From positions 1-64,000 of the forward strand of contig NZ_JAHYSG010000072.1 in assembly GCF_022095675.1 (NCBI RefSeq): a stretch of 64,000 bases of DNA, given 5' to 3'. Made by a program: the position numbers and the translations under genes. This stretch comes from Dactylosporangium sp. AC04546. Lineage in GTDB: Bacteria; Actinomycetota; Actinomycetes; Mycobacteriales; Micromonosporaceae. The notes below the pieces were generated by a model. It saw nothing but the letters and a program-made list of their open reading frames with translations. It did not search any database and was not told where the DNA came from. Of the stretch, positions 25,047-33,319 are shown piece by piece. Every line of letters begins with the position of its first letter. Within the stretch, counting starts at the first letter, position 1.

Positions 25047-25099
25047 CCATTCACCGCCGCTGACCAGGCACGCGCCGCCGGCCCAGCGGTCGAGGCCCA

Positions 25100-25504
25100 T
25101 CAGTCGGGGAGGGCGGCCGTGAGGTCGATCTCGATGAGCTGGCCGCGGTAGCCCAGCGACGCCACGCCCAGCAGCGTGCTCGCCGTGGTGAAGGCCGGGG
25201 CGAGCGCCGAGGCCATCAGCTGGTCCCAGACCGCGGACAGGACCGTGCTGTCGGGGCTGACCACGTAGACGATCGAGCGGACCACGTCCGCCGGGGTCGC
25301 GCCGGCGGCGGCCAGGACCGCGAGGCAGTTGGCGATCACCTGGTCGGTCTGTGCGGTGAAGTCGCCCGGGGCGCCGACGACCGTGCCCGCCAGGTCGAGC
25401 GGGCACTGGCCGGCCAGGTGGGCCAGGCGGCCGGCCGAGGAGATGGTCACGTGGCTGTAGCCGGACGGCTCGTGGACGTCCGGTGGGTTGAACCTCTCGA
25501 TCAC
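25100..25504 (-). CDS. RidA/YjgF family protein
   Basis: A 134-residue Rid-family protein. The core reads LAGQCPLDLAG, FTAQTDQVIANCLAVLAAAGA, then VVRSIVYVVS with the Arg that in RidA positions the enamine/imine substrate, and a closing LIEIDLTAAL. RidA hydrolyses reactive 2-aminoacrylate; other Rid subfamilies differ, and this one lacks some canonical RidA residues, so imine deaminase activity is only likely. GTG 25504 gives the family-like N-terminus. Confidence 0.85.
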   Translation of the reverse strand: MIERFNPPDVHEPSGYSHVTISSAGRLAHLAGQCPLDLAGTVVGAPGDFTAQTDQVIANCLAVLAAAGATPADVVRSIVYVVSPDSTVLSAVWDQLMASALAPAFTTASTLLGVASLGYRGQLIEIDLTAALPD

Positions 25505-25564
25505 CCGCCGATTCTGGCCGACCGCGCCGCGACACCGCACCCGAATTGCGGGTAGCGTGCCCCG

Positions 25565-26848
25565 GTGACCGAGTATCGCGAGCTGGGCGAGGCCGCCTGG
25601 GGCTGGGTGCGGGCACGGGTCGGCGACGACGACGGGCCGTGGCTGCGGGAGGAGGGCGCCTCGGCGCCGCCGGACGACCGGGACTCGCTGTACGCGGGAG
25701 TGGCCGGGCTCGCGCCGCTGCTCGCCGAGATCGGGCTGGGCCGGGCGCTGACCGGCGACGAGCAGGAGCTGGCCGAGCGGGTCGCCGACCGGCTGGCCAC
25801 GCGGGCCCGCACGCGGCGGGAGCCGTCGCTGTACGACGGGCTCGCCGGGGACGCGACCGCGCTGCGGCTGCTCGCGCCCGGCCGGGAGGCGGTGGCGCTG
25901 CGGCGCATCGCCGAGCTGCGCACCGACCGCGGGTGGGACACCACGCTCGACGGCCTGGGGTACGAGGGGGCGATCACCGACGTCATCCTGGGCACCGCCG
26001 GGATCGTGCTCACCGCCGTCTGGGCCGGGGACCCGGAGACCGCCGAGCGCGGGGGAGAGACGCTGCTGCTGTGTGCCGAGGAGACCGAGGGCGGGCTCGA
26101 CTGGCGGATGTGGCCGGGGTACCGATCCAGCAACCCGAACTTCTCCCACGGTACCGCCGGGGTCGCGTCCGCACTGGCGGTCGCCGGTCACGCCCTCGGG
26201 CGGGCGGACTTCGTCGCCGCCGCCGTGCGCGGCGCCGAGCACCTGTTCACCGTGGCCGATCAGACCGGCGGCGGGTTCGTCGTGCCGCACACCCTGCCGT
26301 ACTCCACCCGGGACGTCGAACCCCTCACCTACACCTGGTGCCATGGCCCCGCCGGCACCTCGCAGCTGTTCGCCGCGCTCGCCCGTGCCGGCGTGCCGGC
26401 GGCGGGCGGCCAGGACGTCGCCGACCTGCGCCTGCGCTGCCTGCGCACGGTCCTCGCGGCGGGCGTGCCGGCCCGGCTGCGCCCCGGCTTCTGGGACAAC
26501 GACGGTCGATGCTGCGGTACCGCCGGCGTCGGCGACGTCCTCCTCGACGCATACCAGGACACCGGCGAGGCGTGGCTGCTCGACGCCGCCCGGCTGATGG
26601 GCGACGCCCTCGCCGAGCGCGCGGTCCGCGACGCGGACGGGGCGTGCTGGCGGTTCATCGAGCACCGGCAGGACCCGCCGCTGCTGCCGCCCGGCGCCTC
26701 CTGGATGCAGGGCGCGGCCGGCATCGCGGCGTTCCTGCTGCGCCTGGACCGGGTCCTGGAGCAGGGCCCGGAGGCGCCGGTGCCGGACCGGCCCGACCAG
26801 TGGTGGTGCGTCCCCGACCGCCTCCGCACCACCCGGGCTCAGGCCTGA
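25565..26848 (+). CDS. Stand-alone LanC-like protein with CCG zinc motif
   Basis: A 427-residue alpha/alpha-barrel protein with LanC-type GxxG repeats: SLYAGVAGL, NFSHGTAGV (near 195), TWCHGPAGT (C259), RCCGTAGVG (C316, C317) and WMQGAAGI. LanC cyclases bind zinc through Cys, Cys and His; here the third position is Cys, the CCG form known from ProcM-type lanthipeptide synthetases. No dehydratase (LanB/LanM) and no Cys-containing precursor peptide is visible nearby. It may be a glutathione-adding or orphan LanC-like protein, or act on precursors elsewhere. It overlaps the convergent gene by 10 bases. Confidence 0.8.
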   Translation: MTEYRELGEAAWGWVRARVGDDDGPWLREEGASAPPDDRDSLYAGVAGLAPLLAEIGLGRALTGDEQELAERVADRLATRARTRREPSLYDGLAGDATALRLLAPGREAVALRRIAELRTDRGWDTTLDGLGYEGAITDVILGTAGIVLTAVWAGDPETAERGGETLLLCAEETEGGLDWRMWPGYRSSNPNFSHGTAGVASALAVAGHALGRADFVAAAVRGAEHLFTVADQTGGGFVVPHTLPYSTRDVEPLTYTWCHGPAGTSQLFAALARAGVPAAGGQDVADLRLRCLRTVLAAGVPARLRPGFWDNDGRCCGTAGVGDVLLDAYQDTGEAWLLDAARLMGDALAERAVRDADGACWRFIEHRQDPPLLPPGASWMQGAAGIAAFLLRLDRVLEQGPEAPVPDRPDQWWCVPDRLRTTRAQA

Positions 26849-27369
26849 GCGTGGAACCCGAGCACGGCCATCGGCTCGCCGGTCGCCTGCTCGTACCGCA
26901 GCACGTCCGCGAGCCCGACCCGCCGCCCGTCGCCGAGCCGCCGGTACGTCAGCCGCAGCTGCGCGAGCAGTGCCGGATTCGACACGGCGCGCAGCGTGTC
27001 CTCGCGCTCCAGCTCGACCCCGTTCTCGTCGCACCACGCGACGACCTTCGCCCAGAACCGGTCCACGGTCTCCCAGGCCTCCACGGTCCGCGGCCCGCGC
27101 AGCGGTAGCAGGTCCTCGACGCCGAGCAGCTCGTCGGCGCCGTGCGAGGCGATGTTCTGCACGTCCTCGAGGAACGACACCGCCACCTGGGGGGCGTCGG
27201 CGAGCAGCTCCTCGACCACGGCCAGGACCGCCGCCGCCGGCTTGCCCGGCCGGCGCACCACCTCCGGCGCGATGTCGTCCAGCGGCAGCTCGCCGCCCGC
27301 GATCGGGAGCTTGGCGGCCTTCATGAGGCGCTCGACCGGGGTCAGCGGCCGACGCGAGAACAGTCCCAT
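26839..27369 (-). CDS. Hypothetical cytoplasmic protein
   Basis: A 176-residue mostly helical protein beginning MGLFSRRPLTPVERLMKAAKL, a phosphatase-free short adaptor-like start seen in many actinobacterial hypotheticals. No catalytic motif stands out; ETVDRFWAKVVAWCDENG and LTYRRLGDGRRVGL are its most distinctive parts. Convergent with the LanC-like gene and divergent from the secreted hydrolase. Coding supported by third-position GC. Confidence 0.65.
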   Translation of the reverse strand: MGLFSRRPLTPVERLMKAAKLPIAGGELPLDDIAPEVVRRPGKPAAAVLAVVEELLADAPQVAVSFLEDVQNIASHGADELLGVEDLLPLRGPRTVEAWETVDRFWAKVVAWCDENGVELEREDTLRAVSNPALLAQLRLTYRRLGDGRRVGLADVLRYEQATGEPMAVLGFHAQA

Positions 27370-27397
27370 GGCGATCGATCATGCCATCCCGAAGGCA

Positions 27398-27458
27398 TTG
27401 ACGGCGGTACCCTCCCATCCCGTATCGTCTGCGGTAACAGTGTTTCGTCTATCGAAAC
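27398..27458 (+). promoter_or_regulatory. Promoter and TetR-type operator of the secreted hydrolase
   Basis: TTGACG (27398-27403) and TATCGT (27423-27428) resemble -35/-10 boxes. Just downstream, GTTTCG (27442-27447) and CGAAAC (27453-27458) form a perfect 6-bp inverted repeat around TCTAT, the size and style of a TetR-family operator. It ends 9 bases before the ATG, so binding would block transcription or translation start. No TetR gene is adjacent. Confidence 0.5.
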
Positions 27459-27467
27459 GGAGTTCGG

Positions 27468-28400
27468 ATGGGACGTCGTTTCAGCCGCCGTGGCGTGCTG
27501 CTCGCGGCCGGTGGTGCGGTCATCGCCGGGGCGCTTGCCCGGCCCGCACCGGCCAGTGCCGCCTACTCGACCGTCGACACCTACGCGACCACCGTCAACG
27601 GCGACGCCGCGGACGTGTACCACCCGCACACCTCCTCGTCGCACCAGCCGTGGCCGGTCGTGCTGCTCCTGCAGGGCGCCGCCGTCGGGCGGGCCAACTA
27701 CGCCGGCTTCGCGCGCAAGGTCGCCTCCTACGGCTTCGTCGTGGTCGTCCCCGACCACACCCGGGTCCTGTTCGGGGTGCCCGGCCTGTACGCCGACGGT
27801 GCCGAGGCGACCTGGACCGTCGCCTGGGCCGCCGCCGAGAACGCCCGCACCGGCTCGCCGTTGCGCGGCCAGATCGACACCGGCACGCTGCTGCTCACCG
27901 GCCACTCCTTCGGCGGCGCCGCCGGGCTGGGGCTGTCCACCGGCCTGTCGACGCCCCCGTTCACCGACCTCCCGATCCCCGCGCCGGCCCAGCTCAAGGC
28001 GGCCGCGTTCTACGGCACGAACAACGCCGCGCCCGGCACGACGGTCATCCCACCGGTGGCCAACACGATCCCGGTCGCGCTCATCCAGGGCAGCGCCGAC
28101 GGCGTCGCCAGCCCGGCCAGCGGCCTCGGCACGTACGCGGTGCTGGCCGGCACGCCGAAGCTGTACGTCAGCGTCACCGGCGCCAACCACTACGGCATCA
28201 CCGACGCGCAGAACCCGGCCGGGGCCCGCCCCGACCTGTCCCCGCAGACCCTCGACCAGGCCACCGGCGTGGAGGTCGTGGCCCGCTGGTCGGCGCTGTG
28301 GCTGCGCGCGCAGCTCGGCGACCCGGTCGGCCGGGCCTGGGTCTACGGCGTCGGCGACGCGGTCGACGGCCTCGTGGAGACGCAGTACGACCGCGGCTGA
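27468..28400 (+). CDS. Secreted alpha/beta hydrolase
   Basis: A 310-residue hydrolase with a Tat-type signal (RRFSRRGVLLAAGG, cleavage near ASA at about 31). The mature enzyme has the nucleophile elbow GHSFGG, an oxyanion LLLQGAAVG region and a late GANHYG His. It resembles chlorophyllase/PET-hydrolase-like serine esterases in layout, but without the GWSMGG-type elbow of cutinase-like enzymes. Expected to act on esters or polymers outside the cell. Confidence 0.82.
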   Translation: MGRRFSRRGVLLAAGGAVIAGALARPAPASAAYSTVDTYATTVNGDAADVYHPHTSSSHQPWPVVLLLQGAAVGRANYAGFARKVASYGFVVVVPDHTRVLFGVPGLYADGAEATWTVAWAAAENARTGSPLRGQIDTGTLLLTGHSFGGAAGLGLSTGLSTPPFTDLPIPAPAQLKAAAFYGTNNAAPGTTVIPPVANTIPVALIQGSADGVASPASGLGTYAVLAGTPKLYVSVTGANHYGITDAQNPAGARPDLSPQTLDQATGVEVVARWSALWLRAQLGDPVGRAWVYGVGDAVDGLVETQYDRG

Positions 28401-28427
28401 GTTGACCACGGTCGATACCGTGGCGGC

Positions 28428-29033
28428 ATGGACGAGGACTGGTACGACTTCGCCCTGCTCTGGCTGACCGGTATCGCCACACTGGTGGTCCTGTGTGCGT
28501 GCACCTTCGATGCGGACTGGATCAACCCGTCCGAGGAGGGCACCGGCCCGTTCGTCACCCCCGGCCGCGTGCACACGTTCCACGTCGTCATCTGGGTGGC
28601 GGCCGTCGGCGGCCTGCTCTGCCTGGTCCGCGCCTGGTGGGCCGGCACCGGGCTGCCGCTGGCCGCGGCCGCGCTGCTCGCGGGCATCGTCGTGGTGTTC
28701 GCGGTGGCGATCTATTTCCCGCGCCCGCGGGTGGAGCTGCGCGCCGAGGGCTTCGCGACCGACCAGATCGACGTCGCGACCCGCGGCACGCTGACGTTCT
28801 GAAACCGCACCGGCGCCGACCTGGTCATCTGCCTGGGCCTCAGCGGCGACTGCGACGCCGGTGCGGCGGGCCCGGCCGACCTGCGCTCACCCGGCCTGAC
28901 GGTCGCCCCCGACCACCGCGTGAGCGCGACCATGCCGGCCCGCCGCGGCGACTTCCGGATCACCCTGGTCAACCCGGCCCAGGGCACCACCCGCCGGGAC
29001 ATGCTCGTGCACACGTACGTCGAGAGCAGCTGA
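28428..29033 (+). pseudogene. Membrane protein gene interrupted by an in-frame TGA
   Basis: The frame from ATG 28428 encodes two membrane helices (ALLWLTGIATLVVLCACTF and the segment near residues 45-95) and then a beta-rich tail that stops at TGA 28800-28802 right after GTLTF. The same frame continues for 76 sense codons to TGA 29031-29033 with a coherent domain: NRTGADLVICLGLSGDC, LTVAPDHRVSATMPARRGDF, RITLVNPAQG, MLVHTYVESS. A Trp codon (TGG) at the TGA would restore a 201-residue protein. It is therefore a nonsense-split gene, a readthrough gene or a sequence error. The small N-terminal product alone would be 124 residues. Confidence 0.6.
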
Positions 29034-29050
29034 CAACCAGCTCCGCGCGG

Positions 29051-29245
29051 CTACCGGAACCATTCCCGGGCGGCGGCCGTGCTGGGCAACGCGAGGCACA
29101 GCAACGGGTACGCCGCGGCGAGCAGCACCGCCTGCGCAGGCATCGGCCACCACGCCACGGTCGCCGTGGCCACGCCGGCCAGGGCCAGGGCGCCGAGGAC
29201 CATGGACGCCGTGCGGGCCCACAGGCGGCCCTGCCACAGGCGCCA
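29051..29245 (-). pseudogene. C-terminal fragment of a small membrane protein
   Basis: On the minus strand, between an upstream TAA (29246-29248) and the stop at 29051-29053, the frame reads WQGRLWARTASMVLGALALAG, then a second hydrophobic helix (AQAVLLAAAYPLLCLAL) and ends REWFR. The RxWARTAS-helix pattern is a common C-terminus in actinobacterial membrane proteins. It has no start with a ribosome site; an internal ATG would leave only 50 residues. Probably a truncated remnant. Confidence 0.45.
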
Positions 29246-29259
29246 TTAGTCTGCCGGGC

Positions 29260-29790
29260 ATGGGTGCTTCGCAGTGGAGCTGGCAGGTGCCGTACGAGCC
29301 GGACATCGCCGCCGCACTGGAGCGCGCCCGGCAGGAGACCTACGACCAGGGCCAGTTCTACCGGCAGCCGCCGAACGAGCAGGCCCGCTCGATGACCGAG
29401 GAGGAGTTCGTCGCCGCCGACATCGCGTACATGCGGGCGAGCATGGCTGAGGCCTTCGGCGACGACGTCGGAGAGATCGACGACGCAATGGCCCGCGCAT
29501 CCTGGCACGCGGCCCACGTCGACGTGCGCGACCCCGACTCGCTGCTGGAGTCGCAGCCGTTCTCCAGGACCCACTCGGTCATCGACATGTCCCCGTCGTC
29601 GATCTCACCGGTGCCGGACGACGAGCTCCAGGCCCTGTTCGCCACGCTCCGGCCGACGCCGGACGCGGTGGAGGCGGCCATCGCCGACCGGTCGCTCACC
29701 GGGTACGTGCGCGACCACGGCCGGTACGTCGTCACCTACACGGACGGCAGCCCGTCGACGATCGTCTTCGTCGGGCACAGCGGCGACTGA
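29260..29790 (+). CDS. Hypothetical protein
   Basis: A 176-residue soluble, acidic protein starting GASQWSWQVPYEPDIAAALERARQ. No motif is recognised; the C-terminal YVVTYTDGSPSTIVFVGHSGD resembles an immunity-protein-like strand pair, but that is weak. Good coding statistics by third-position GC. The 212 bases to the next gene hold nothing I can identify. Confidence 0.65.
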   Translation: MGASQWSWQVPYEPDIAAALERARQETYDQGQFYRQPPNEQARSMTEEEFVAADIAYMRASMAEAFGDDVGEIDDAMARASWHAAHVDVRDPDSLLESQPFSRTHSVIDMSPSSISPVPDDELQALFATLRPTPDAVEAAIADRSLTGYVRDHGRYVVTYTDGSPSTIVFVGHSGD

Positions 29791-30002
29791 GCCGCCCACC
29801 TGAGGACCAACGCAGCCTGTAGATCAGGATGCGAGCAGCATGCACGTTCGCTGCCGGCCGGTTGCACGTGGGGCGCCGCAGGATCTGGGTGTGGGTGGCG
29901 GCGAGGACGTGCGCGTGACCGCAACCATTGCGCCGGTGAAGCGAGCCGTCACCCACCCCCCTCCGCCCCGTTTGGGTGGGGCTCAGCGGGTAGTGCCCCG
30001 CG

Positions 30003-30845
30003 ATGGACATCCGCCATCGTCGCGTCGAGACCAACGGGATCCGGCTGCATTTCATCACCGGTGGTTCCGGGCCGGTCGTGCTCGGGATGCACGGGTGGCC
30101 GGAGTCGCACCGGCAGTACCGGTGCCTCATCGAGCGGCTCGGGGACCGCTACCGGTTCGTCGCGCCCGACCTGCGGGGATGTGGGGACAGCGACAAGCCG
30201 CAGAGCGGGTACGAGCCGACCACCATCGCCTCCGACATGCTCGGGCTGCTCGACGCCGAAGGGGTCGAGCACTTCCACATCCTCAGCCACGACCTCGGCG
30301 GGCCGCCCGCGCTCGCGCTCGCCTACCTCAGCGGCGGCCGGGCGCTGTCGCTCGCCACCGTCGAGACGCCCTTCTTCGGGCTCGACTACCCCGGCTACGT
30401 CGATCCGCAGGTCGCCTACTGGCACCTCGGCATGCACATGAACATGGACATCACCAGGCTCCTGGTGGAGGGGCACGAGGAGGAGTACCTGCGGCACTTC
30501 TTCCGCGACTTCGCCTACAACCCGGCCGCAGTGCCGGAGGAGGAGGTCCAGGCGTACGTCGCCGCGATGCGCCAGCCGGGCACCCTGCGCGCCAGCCTGA
30601 ACCTGTACGGGTACATCCCGCAGATCGCCGCCCAGACCCGGCAGCTGACCGAGCAGCGCCTCTCGGTGCCCATGATGGCCTGGGGCGGCCGGTCGTCGTT
30701 CGGCACGCACTGCATCGACAGCGCCAACGCCATCGCCAGCGAGGCCTACGGCGGGGTCATCGAGGAGTGCGGCCACTGGGTCTTCCAGGAGCGCACAAGT
30801 TTCATCTGCGACCAGCTAGACCGGTTCTGGGCCGGAAAGGCCTAG
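30003..30845 (+). CDS. Epoxide-hydrolase-type alpha/beta hydrolase
   Basis: A 280-residue hydrolase. HGWPES near residue 31 gives the HGxP oxyanion motif; the nucleophile Asp is in SHDLGGP, the pattern of epoxide hydrolases and haloalkane dehalogenases; the catalytic His is in ECGHWVF. The late acid residue is not obvious (GGRSSFG where GxxDxxG is usual). A cap-domain Tyr region is present (ASLNLYGYI). It converges on and overlaps the antibiotic-monooxygenase-like gene by 30 bases. Confidence 0.83.
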   Translation: MDIRHRRVETNGIRLHFITGGSGPVVLGMHGWPESHRQYRCLIERLGDRYRFVAPDLRGCGDSDKPQSGYEPTTIASDMLGLLDAEGVEHFHILSHDLGGPPALALAYLSGGRALSLATVETPFFGLDYPGYVDPQVAYWHLGMHMNMDITRLLVEGHEEEYLRHFFRDFAYNPAAVPEEEVQAYVAAMRQPGTLRASLNLYGYIPQIAAQTRQLTEQRLSVPMMAWGGRSSFGTHCIDSANAIASEAYGGVIEECGHWVFQERTSFICDQLDRFWAGKA

Positions 30846-31145
30846 GTTCACCGCGACGTCGTGGTGGGTAACGTGCTCGTCCCAGCGGGACAGCACGCGC
30901 CGGGCCGCCTCCTCGACCACGGCCCGGTCGAACGAGTCGCCGGCGAACGACCGCACCGACGACATGTCCTCGAAGAACGTGATCGAGGTGAACAGGACGA
31001 GATCGCCGTCCGTCGTGCGCAGCAGGCGGGCGCCGCGGAATCCGGGCACCTGCGTCAGGTGCCGGGCGACCTCGGACGCGTAGTGGCGCTGGTACTCGTC
31101 CGCCGTCGCGGGCGGGGCCCAGCCCCGCCAGATCCGGGCGATCAC
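30816..31145 (-). CDS. Antibiotic biosynthesis monooxygenase-like (ABM) domain protein
   Basis: A 109-residue dimeric alpha+beta protein: ARIWRGWAPP, YQRHYASEVARHLTQVPGFRGARLL, then a strand LVLFTSITFFED and VRSFAGDSF. It fits the ABM/quinol monooxygenase fold. The GTGA overlap (31142-31145) with the LLM gene shows co-translation, so it may process the flavin enzyme's product or act as an accessory. Confidence 0.78.
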   Translation of the reverse strand: MIARIWRGWAPPATADEYQRHYASEVARHLTQVPGFRGARLLRTTDGDLVLFTSITFFEDMSSVRSFAGDSFDRAVVEEAARRVLSRWDEHVTHHDVAVNLGLSGPEPV

Positions 31146-32053
31146 AGCGCGCCTGCCACGCGCTCCAGCTGCTCGCGCTGGTCGCGCAGGTCGAGGCCGC
31201 CCAGGCGGAGCACAACGTGCCGCGCGCCAGCGGCCGCATACCGGTCGAGTGCCATCCGCACCTCCGCAGCCGTGCCGGTCACCACCGCCTGGATGCGCTC
31301 CAGGTCGGACAGGGGCATGCCATAGCTGGCCCGAGCATAGTCGTCGAGGACGCGCCGGCCGGTGGCCACGTCCCGGTCCACGCGCACGGTGACGAACAGC
31401 GCCGGGGTCACCGGACGGCCGCCGGCCGCGTCGAGGACCGCCCGCAGGCCGGCGGCGTAGTCGGCCGGGTCCGGCGGATAGGGCAGCCAGCCGTCATACA
31501 GCCGGCCCGCCCGGGCGAACGCGCCCGGCGTGAAGCCACCGAGCCAGATCGGCGGGCCGCCCTTGCGGAACGGGCGCGTGGCAGGCGGGAGGTCGTCGAG
31601 GCTCAGCAGCTTGCCGTGGAACGAGGAGGCGCCGTCCCACAGCGCCCGCCACAGGGCGACCGTCTCGTCGAGCCGCAGGAATCGCCGCTCCCATGGTACT
31701 TCTGACAGGTCGTAGAACGGGCGCCCGAACCGGCCCGGGAAGCCCGCGCCGACGGTGACCACCAGGCGGCCGCCGGACAGCAGGTCGATCGACGCGAGGG
31801 ACTGCGCCGCCTGGACCGGCCGGCGCAGGAACGGCAGCAGCGCGGCCGTGCCGAGGGCCACCCGCTCCGTCGCCGGGGCGAGCGCGGCGAGCATGGTCAG
31901 GGCCTCGATGCGCGGGCTGATGAGCGAGTCGTTGACCCACAGCGAGGCGAAGCCCGCCTGTTCCGCGGCACGGGCGAAGCCGACGAGGTCGCGGGGGTCG
32001 TCGCCGGGGACCCACTGGGCCGCGCCGGTCGGCAGCAGTACACCGGAATCCAT
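31142..32053 (-). CDS. LLM-class flavin (F420- or FMN-) dependent oxidoreductase
   Basis: A 303-residue luciferase-like TIM barrel: LVGFARAAEQAGFASLWVND, TERVALGTAAL, QSLASIDLLSGGRLVVTVGAG and the GGPPIWLGG motif. Many actinobacterial members use F420. ATG 32053 is selected because GAGGA lies 7 bases upstream; a frame extending to 32098 has no such site. It forms a pair with the ABM gene and is divergent from the XRE regulator, which probably controls it. Confidence 0.87.
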   Translation of the reverse strand: MDSGVLLPTGAAQWVPGDDPRDLVGFARAAEQAGFASLWVNDSLISPRIEALTMLAALAPATERVALGTAALLPFLRRPVQAAQSLASIDLLSGGRLVVTVGAGFPGRFGRPFYDLSEVPWERRFLRLDETVALWRALWDGASSFHGKLLSLDDLPPATRPFRKGGPPIWLGGFTPGAFARAGRLYDGWLPYPPDPADYAAGLRAVLDAAGGRPVTPALFVTVRVDRDVATGRRVLDDYARASYGMPLSDLERIQAVVTGTAAEVRMALDRYAAAGARHVVLRLGGLDLRDQREQLERVAGAL

Positions 32054-32096
32054 GGCCGAATCCTCGGCCGGGGCCCGCACCGGCGGCAATTCCGCC
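32054..32096. promoter_or_regulatory. Inverted repeats between LLM and XRE genes
   Basis: GGCCGA (32054-32059) and TCGGCC (32064-32069) form a perfect 6-bp repeat over the LLM ribosome site; GGCGG (32082-32086) and CCGCC (32092-32096) form a second around CAATT. Either could be the XRE operator; the first could also fold in mRNA and cover the LLM start. Confidence 0.4.
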
Positions 32097-32112
32097 AAGG
32101 GAATATGGATCC

Positions 32113-32856
32113 GTGGACTTCCCGACCGCCCTGCGCGAACGCCGGACCAGCCTGCGGCTCAGCCAGCTCGACCTCGCGCTGCGCGCGGGCACGACCCAGC
32201 GGCACGTGAGCTTCATCGAGTCGGGGCGGTCGGTGCCCGGGCGCAACATGGTGGTGCGGCTGGCCGAGTCCCTCGACCTGCCGCTGCGGGAGCGCAACGC
32301 GCTGCTGCTCGCGGCCGGGTACGCGCCGGCCTACCCCGAGTCCGGGCTCGACGCCGCGGCCCTCGCGCCGGTCCGCGAGGCGATCGGGCACATCCTGCGC
32401 GGGCACCTGCCGTACCCGGCGATCGTCGTCGACGGCGGCGGTGCGCTGGTCGCCGCGAATGAGGCGTACGGGCTGCTCATCGAGGGCGCCGCCGCGGAGC
32501 TGACCGGGCCGGGGCGCAACGTGTACCGCCTGGCGCTGCACCCGCGGGGCATCGCGCCGCGCATCCGCAACCTCGCCGAGTGGGCCCGGCACATCGTGGC
32601 GCGGCTCGACCACCAGCCGCAGCTGCGCGACGAGCTCGCCGCGTACATGCCGGAGCTCGGGCCCGACGACGCCCCGCTGGGCTTCGCCGTCCCGCTGCAC
32701 CTGGCCTCGTCCCGCGGCGAGCTGCACCTGATGACCACGATCACGACGTTCGCCACGGCCGTCGACGTGACTCTCGCCGAGTTGAAACTGGAGGCGTTCC
32801 TGCCCGTCGACGCGGCGACGGCCGCGGCGCTCGCCGGCTACTCGGGGAACATGTAG
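32113..32856 (+). CDS. XRE-family regulator with MmyB-like ligand domain
   Basis: A 247-residue regulator. Residues 3-60 are an XRE helix-turn-helix (LRERRTSLRLSQLDLALRAG, TTQRHVSFIESGRSVPGR). Residues about 85-240 form the PAS-like MmyB sensor domain (PAIVVDGGGALVAANEAYGLL, YRLALHPRGIAP, LMTTITTFATAVDVTLAELKLEAF). MmyB-type regulators often control adjacent divergent oxidoreductases, matching the LLM/ABM pair. GTG 32113. Its 3' end overlaps the convergent SnoaL-like gene by 19 bases. Confidence 0.9.
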   Translation: MDFPTALRERRTSLRLSQLDLALRAGTTQRHVSFIESGRSVPGRNMVVRLAESLDLPLRERNALLLAAGYAPAYPESGLDAAALAPVREAIGHILRGHLPYPAIVVDGGGALVAANEAYGLLIEGAAAELTGPGRNVYRLALHPRGIAPRIRNLAEWARHIVARLDHQPQLRDELAAYMPELGPDDAPLGFAVPLHLASSRGELHLMTTITTFATAVDVTLAELKLEAFLPVDAATAAALAGYSGNM

Positions 32857-33251
32857 TCGGTCTGGATCCGCCCGTCGGCGGCGAGGACGAGCAGGTCGAT
32901 CCCGCCGCCGTGGACCTCCCCGCCGAGCACCGCGTCCCAGCCGATCCGCACGACGCCGTCGAGGCGGATCGCGCCGCCCCGGGCCCGGAAGGTGAACCCC
33001 TGGCCGGCGATGAAGTCGTCGTAGCTGCGGCTGACCCGGCGCTCGATCGCGTCGTGGCCCTCGGCCCGCAGCGCCTGGTCCGCGAACCCGAGCCGGTCAG
33101 CGGCCTCCCGGATCTCGACCGGCGGGTGCAGCACGTGCGTGGCGTCGTCGGCCCAGAGCCGCTCGATCGCGTCCCGCCGCTTCGCGGGGTCGGGCTCGGT
33201 CCAGTGGGCGACGTATCGTTCGGCGAGTTCCTGCGGGTCGATGTCAATCAT
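32838..33251 (-). CDS. SnoaL/NTF2-like protein
   Basis: A 137-residue cone-shaped NTF2-like protein: LAERYVAHWTEPDPAKRRDAIERLWADDA is the typical first helices, and VRIGWDAVLGGEVHGGGIDLLVLAADGRIQTDYMF the sheet and tail. ATG 33251 is fixed by GAGG 8 bases upstream. Family members are cyclases, isomerases or ligand binders; no activity can be assigned. Confidence 0.8.
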   Translation of the reverse strand: MIDIDPQELAERYVAHWTEPDPAKRRDAIERLWADDATHVLHPPVEIREAADRLGFADQALRAEGHDAIERRVSRSYDDFIAGQGFTFRARGGAIRLDGVVRIGWDAVLGGEVHGGGIDLLVLAADGRIQTDYMFPE

Positions 33252-33319
33252 GCCTGCATCCTCGGATCGGCCCGCGGGCCCGGCAATTCCCTGCACGGAA
33301 TGCTGATACATTCACGTTC

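Noticed and set aside
28800..28802. Selenocysteine codon
   Set aside because: The restored residue is best read as Trp, no redox motif surrounds it, and no SECIS-like hairpin was recognised just downstream.
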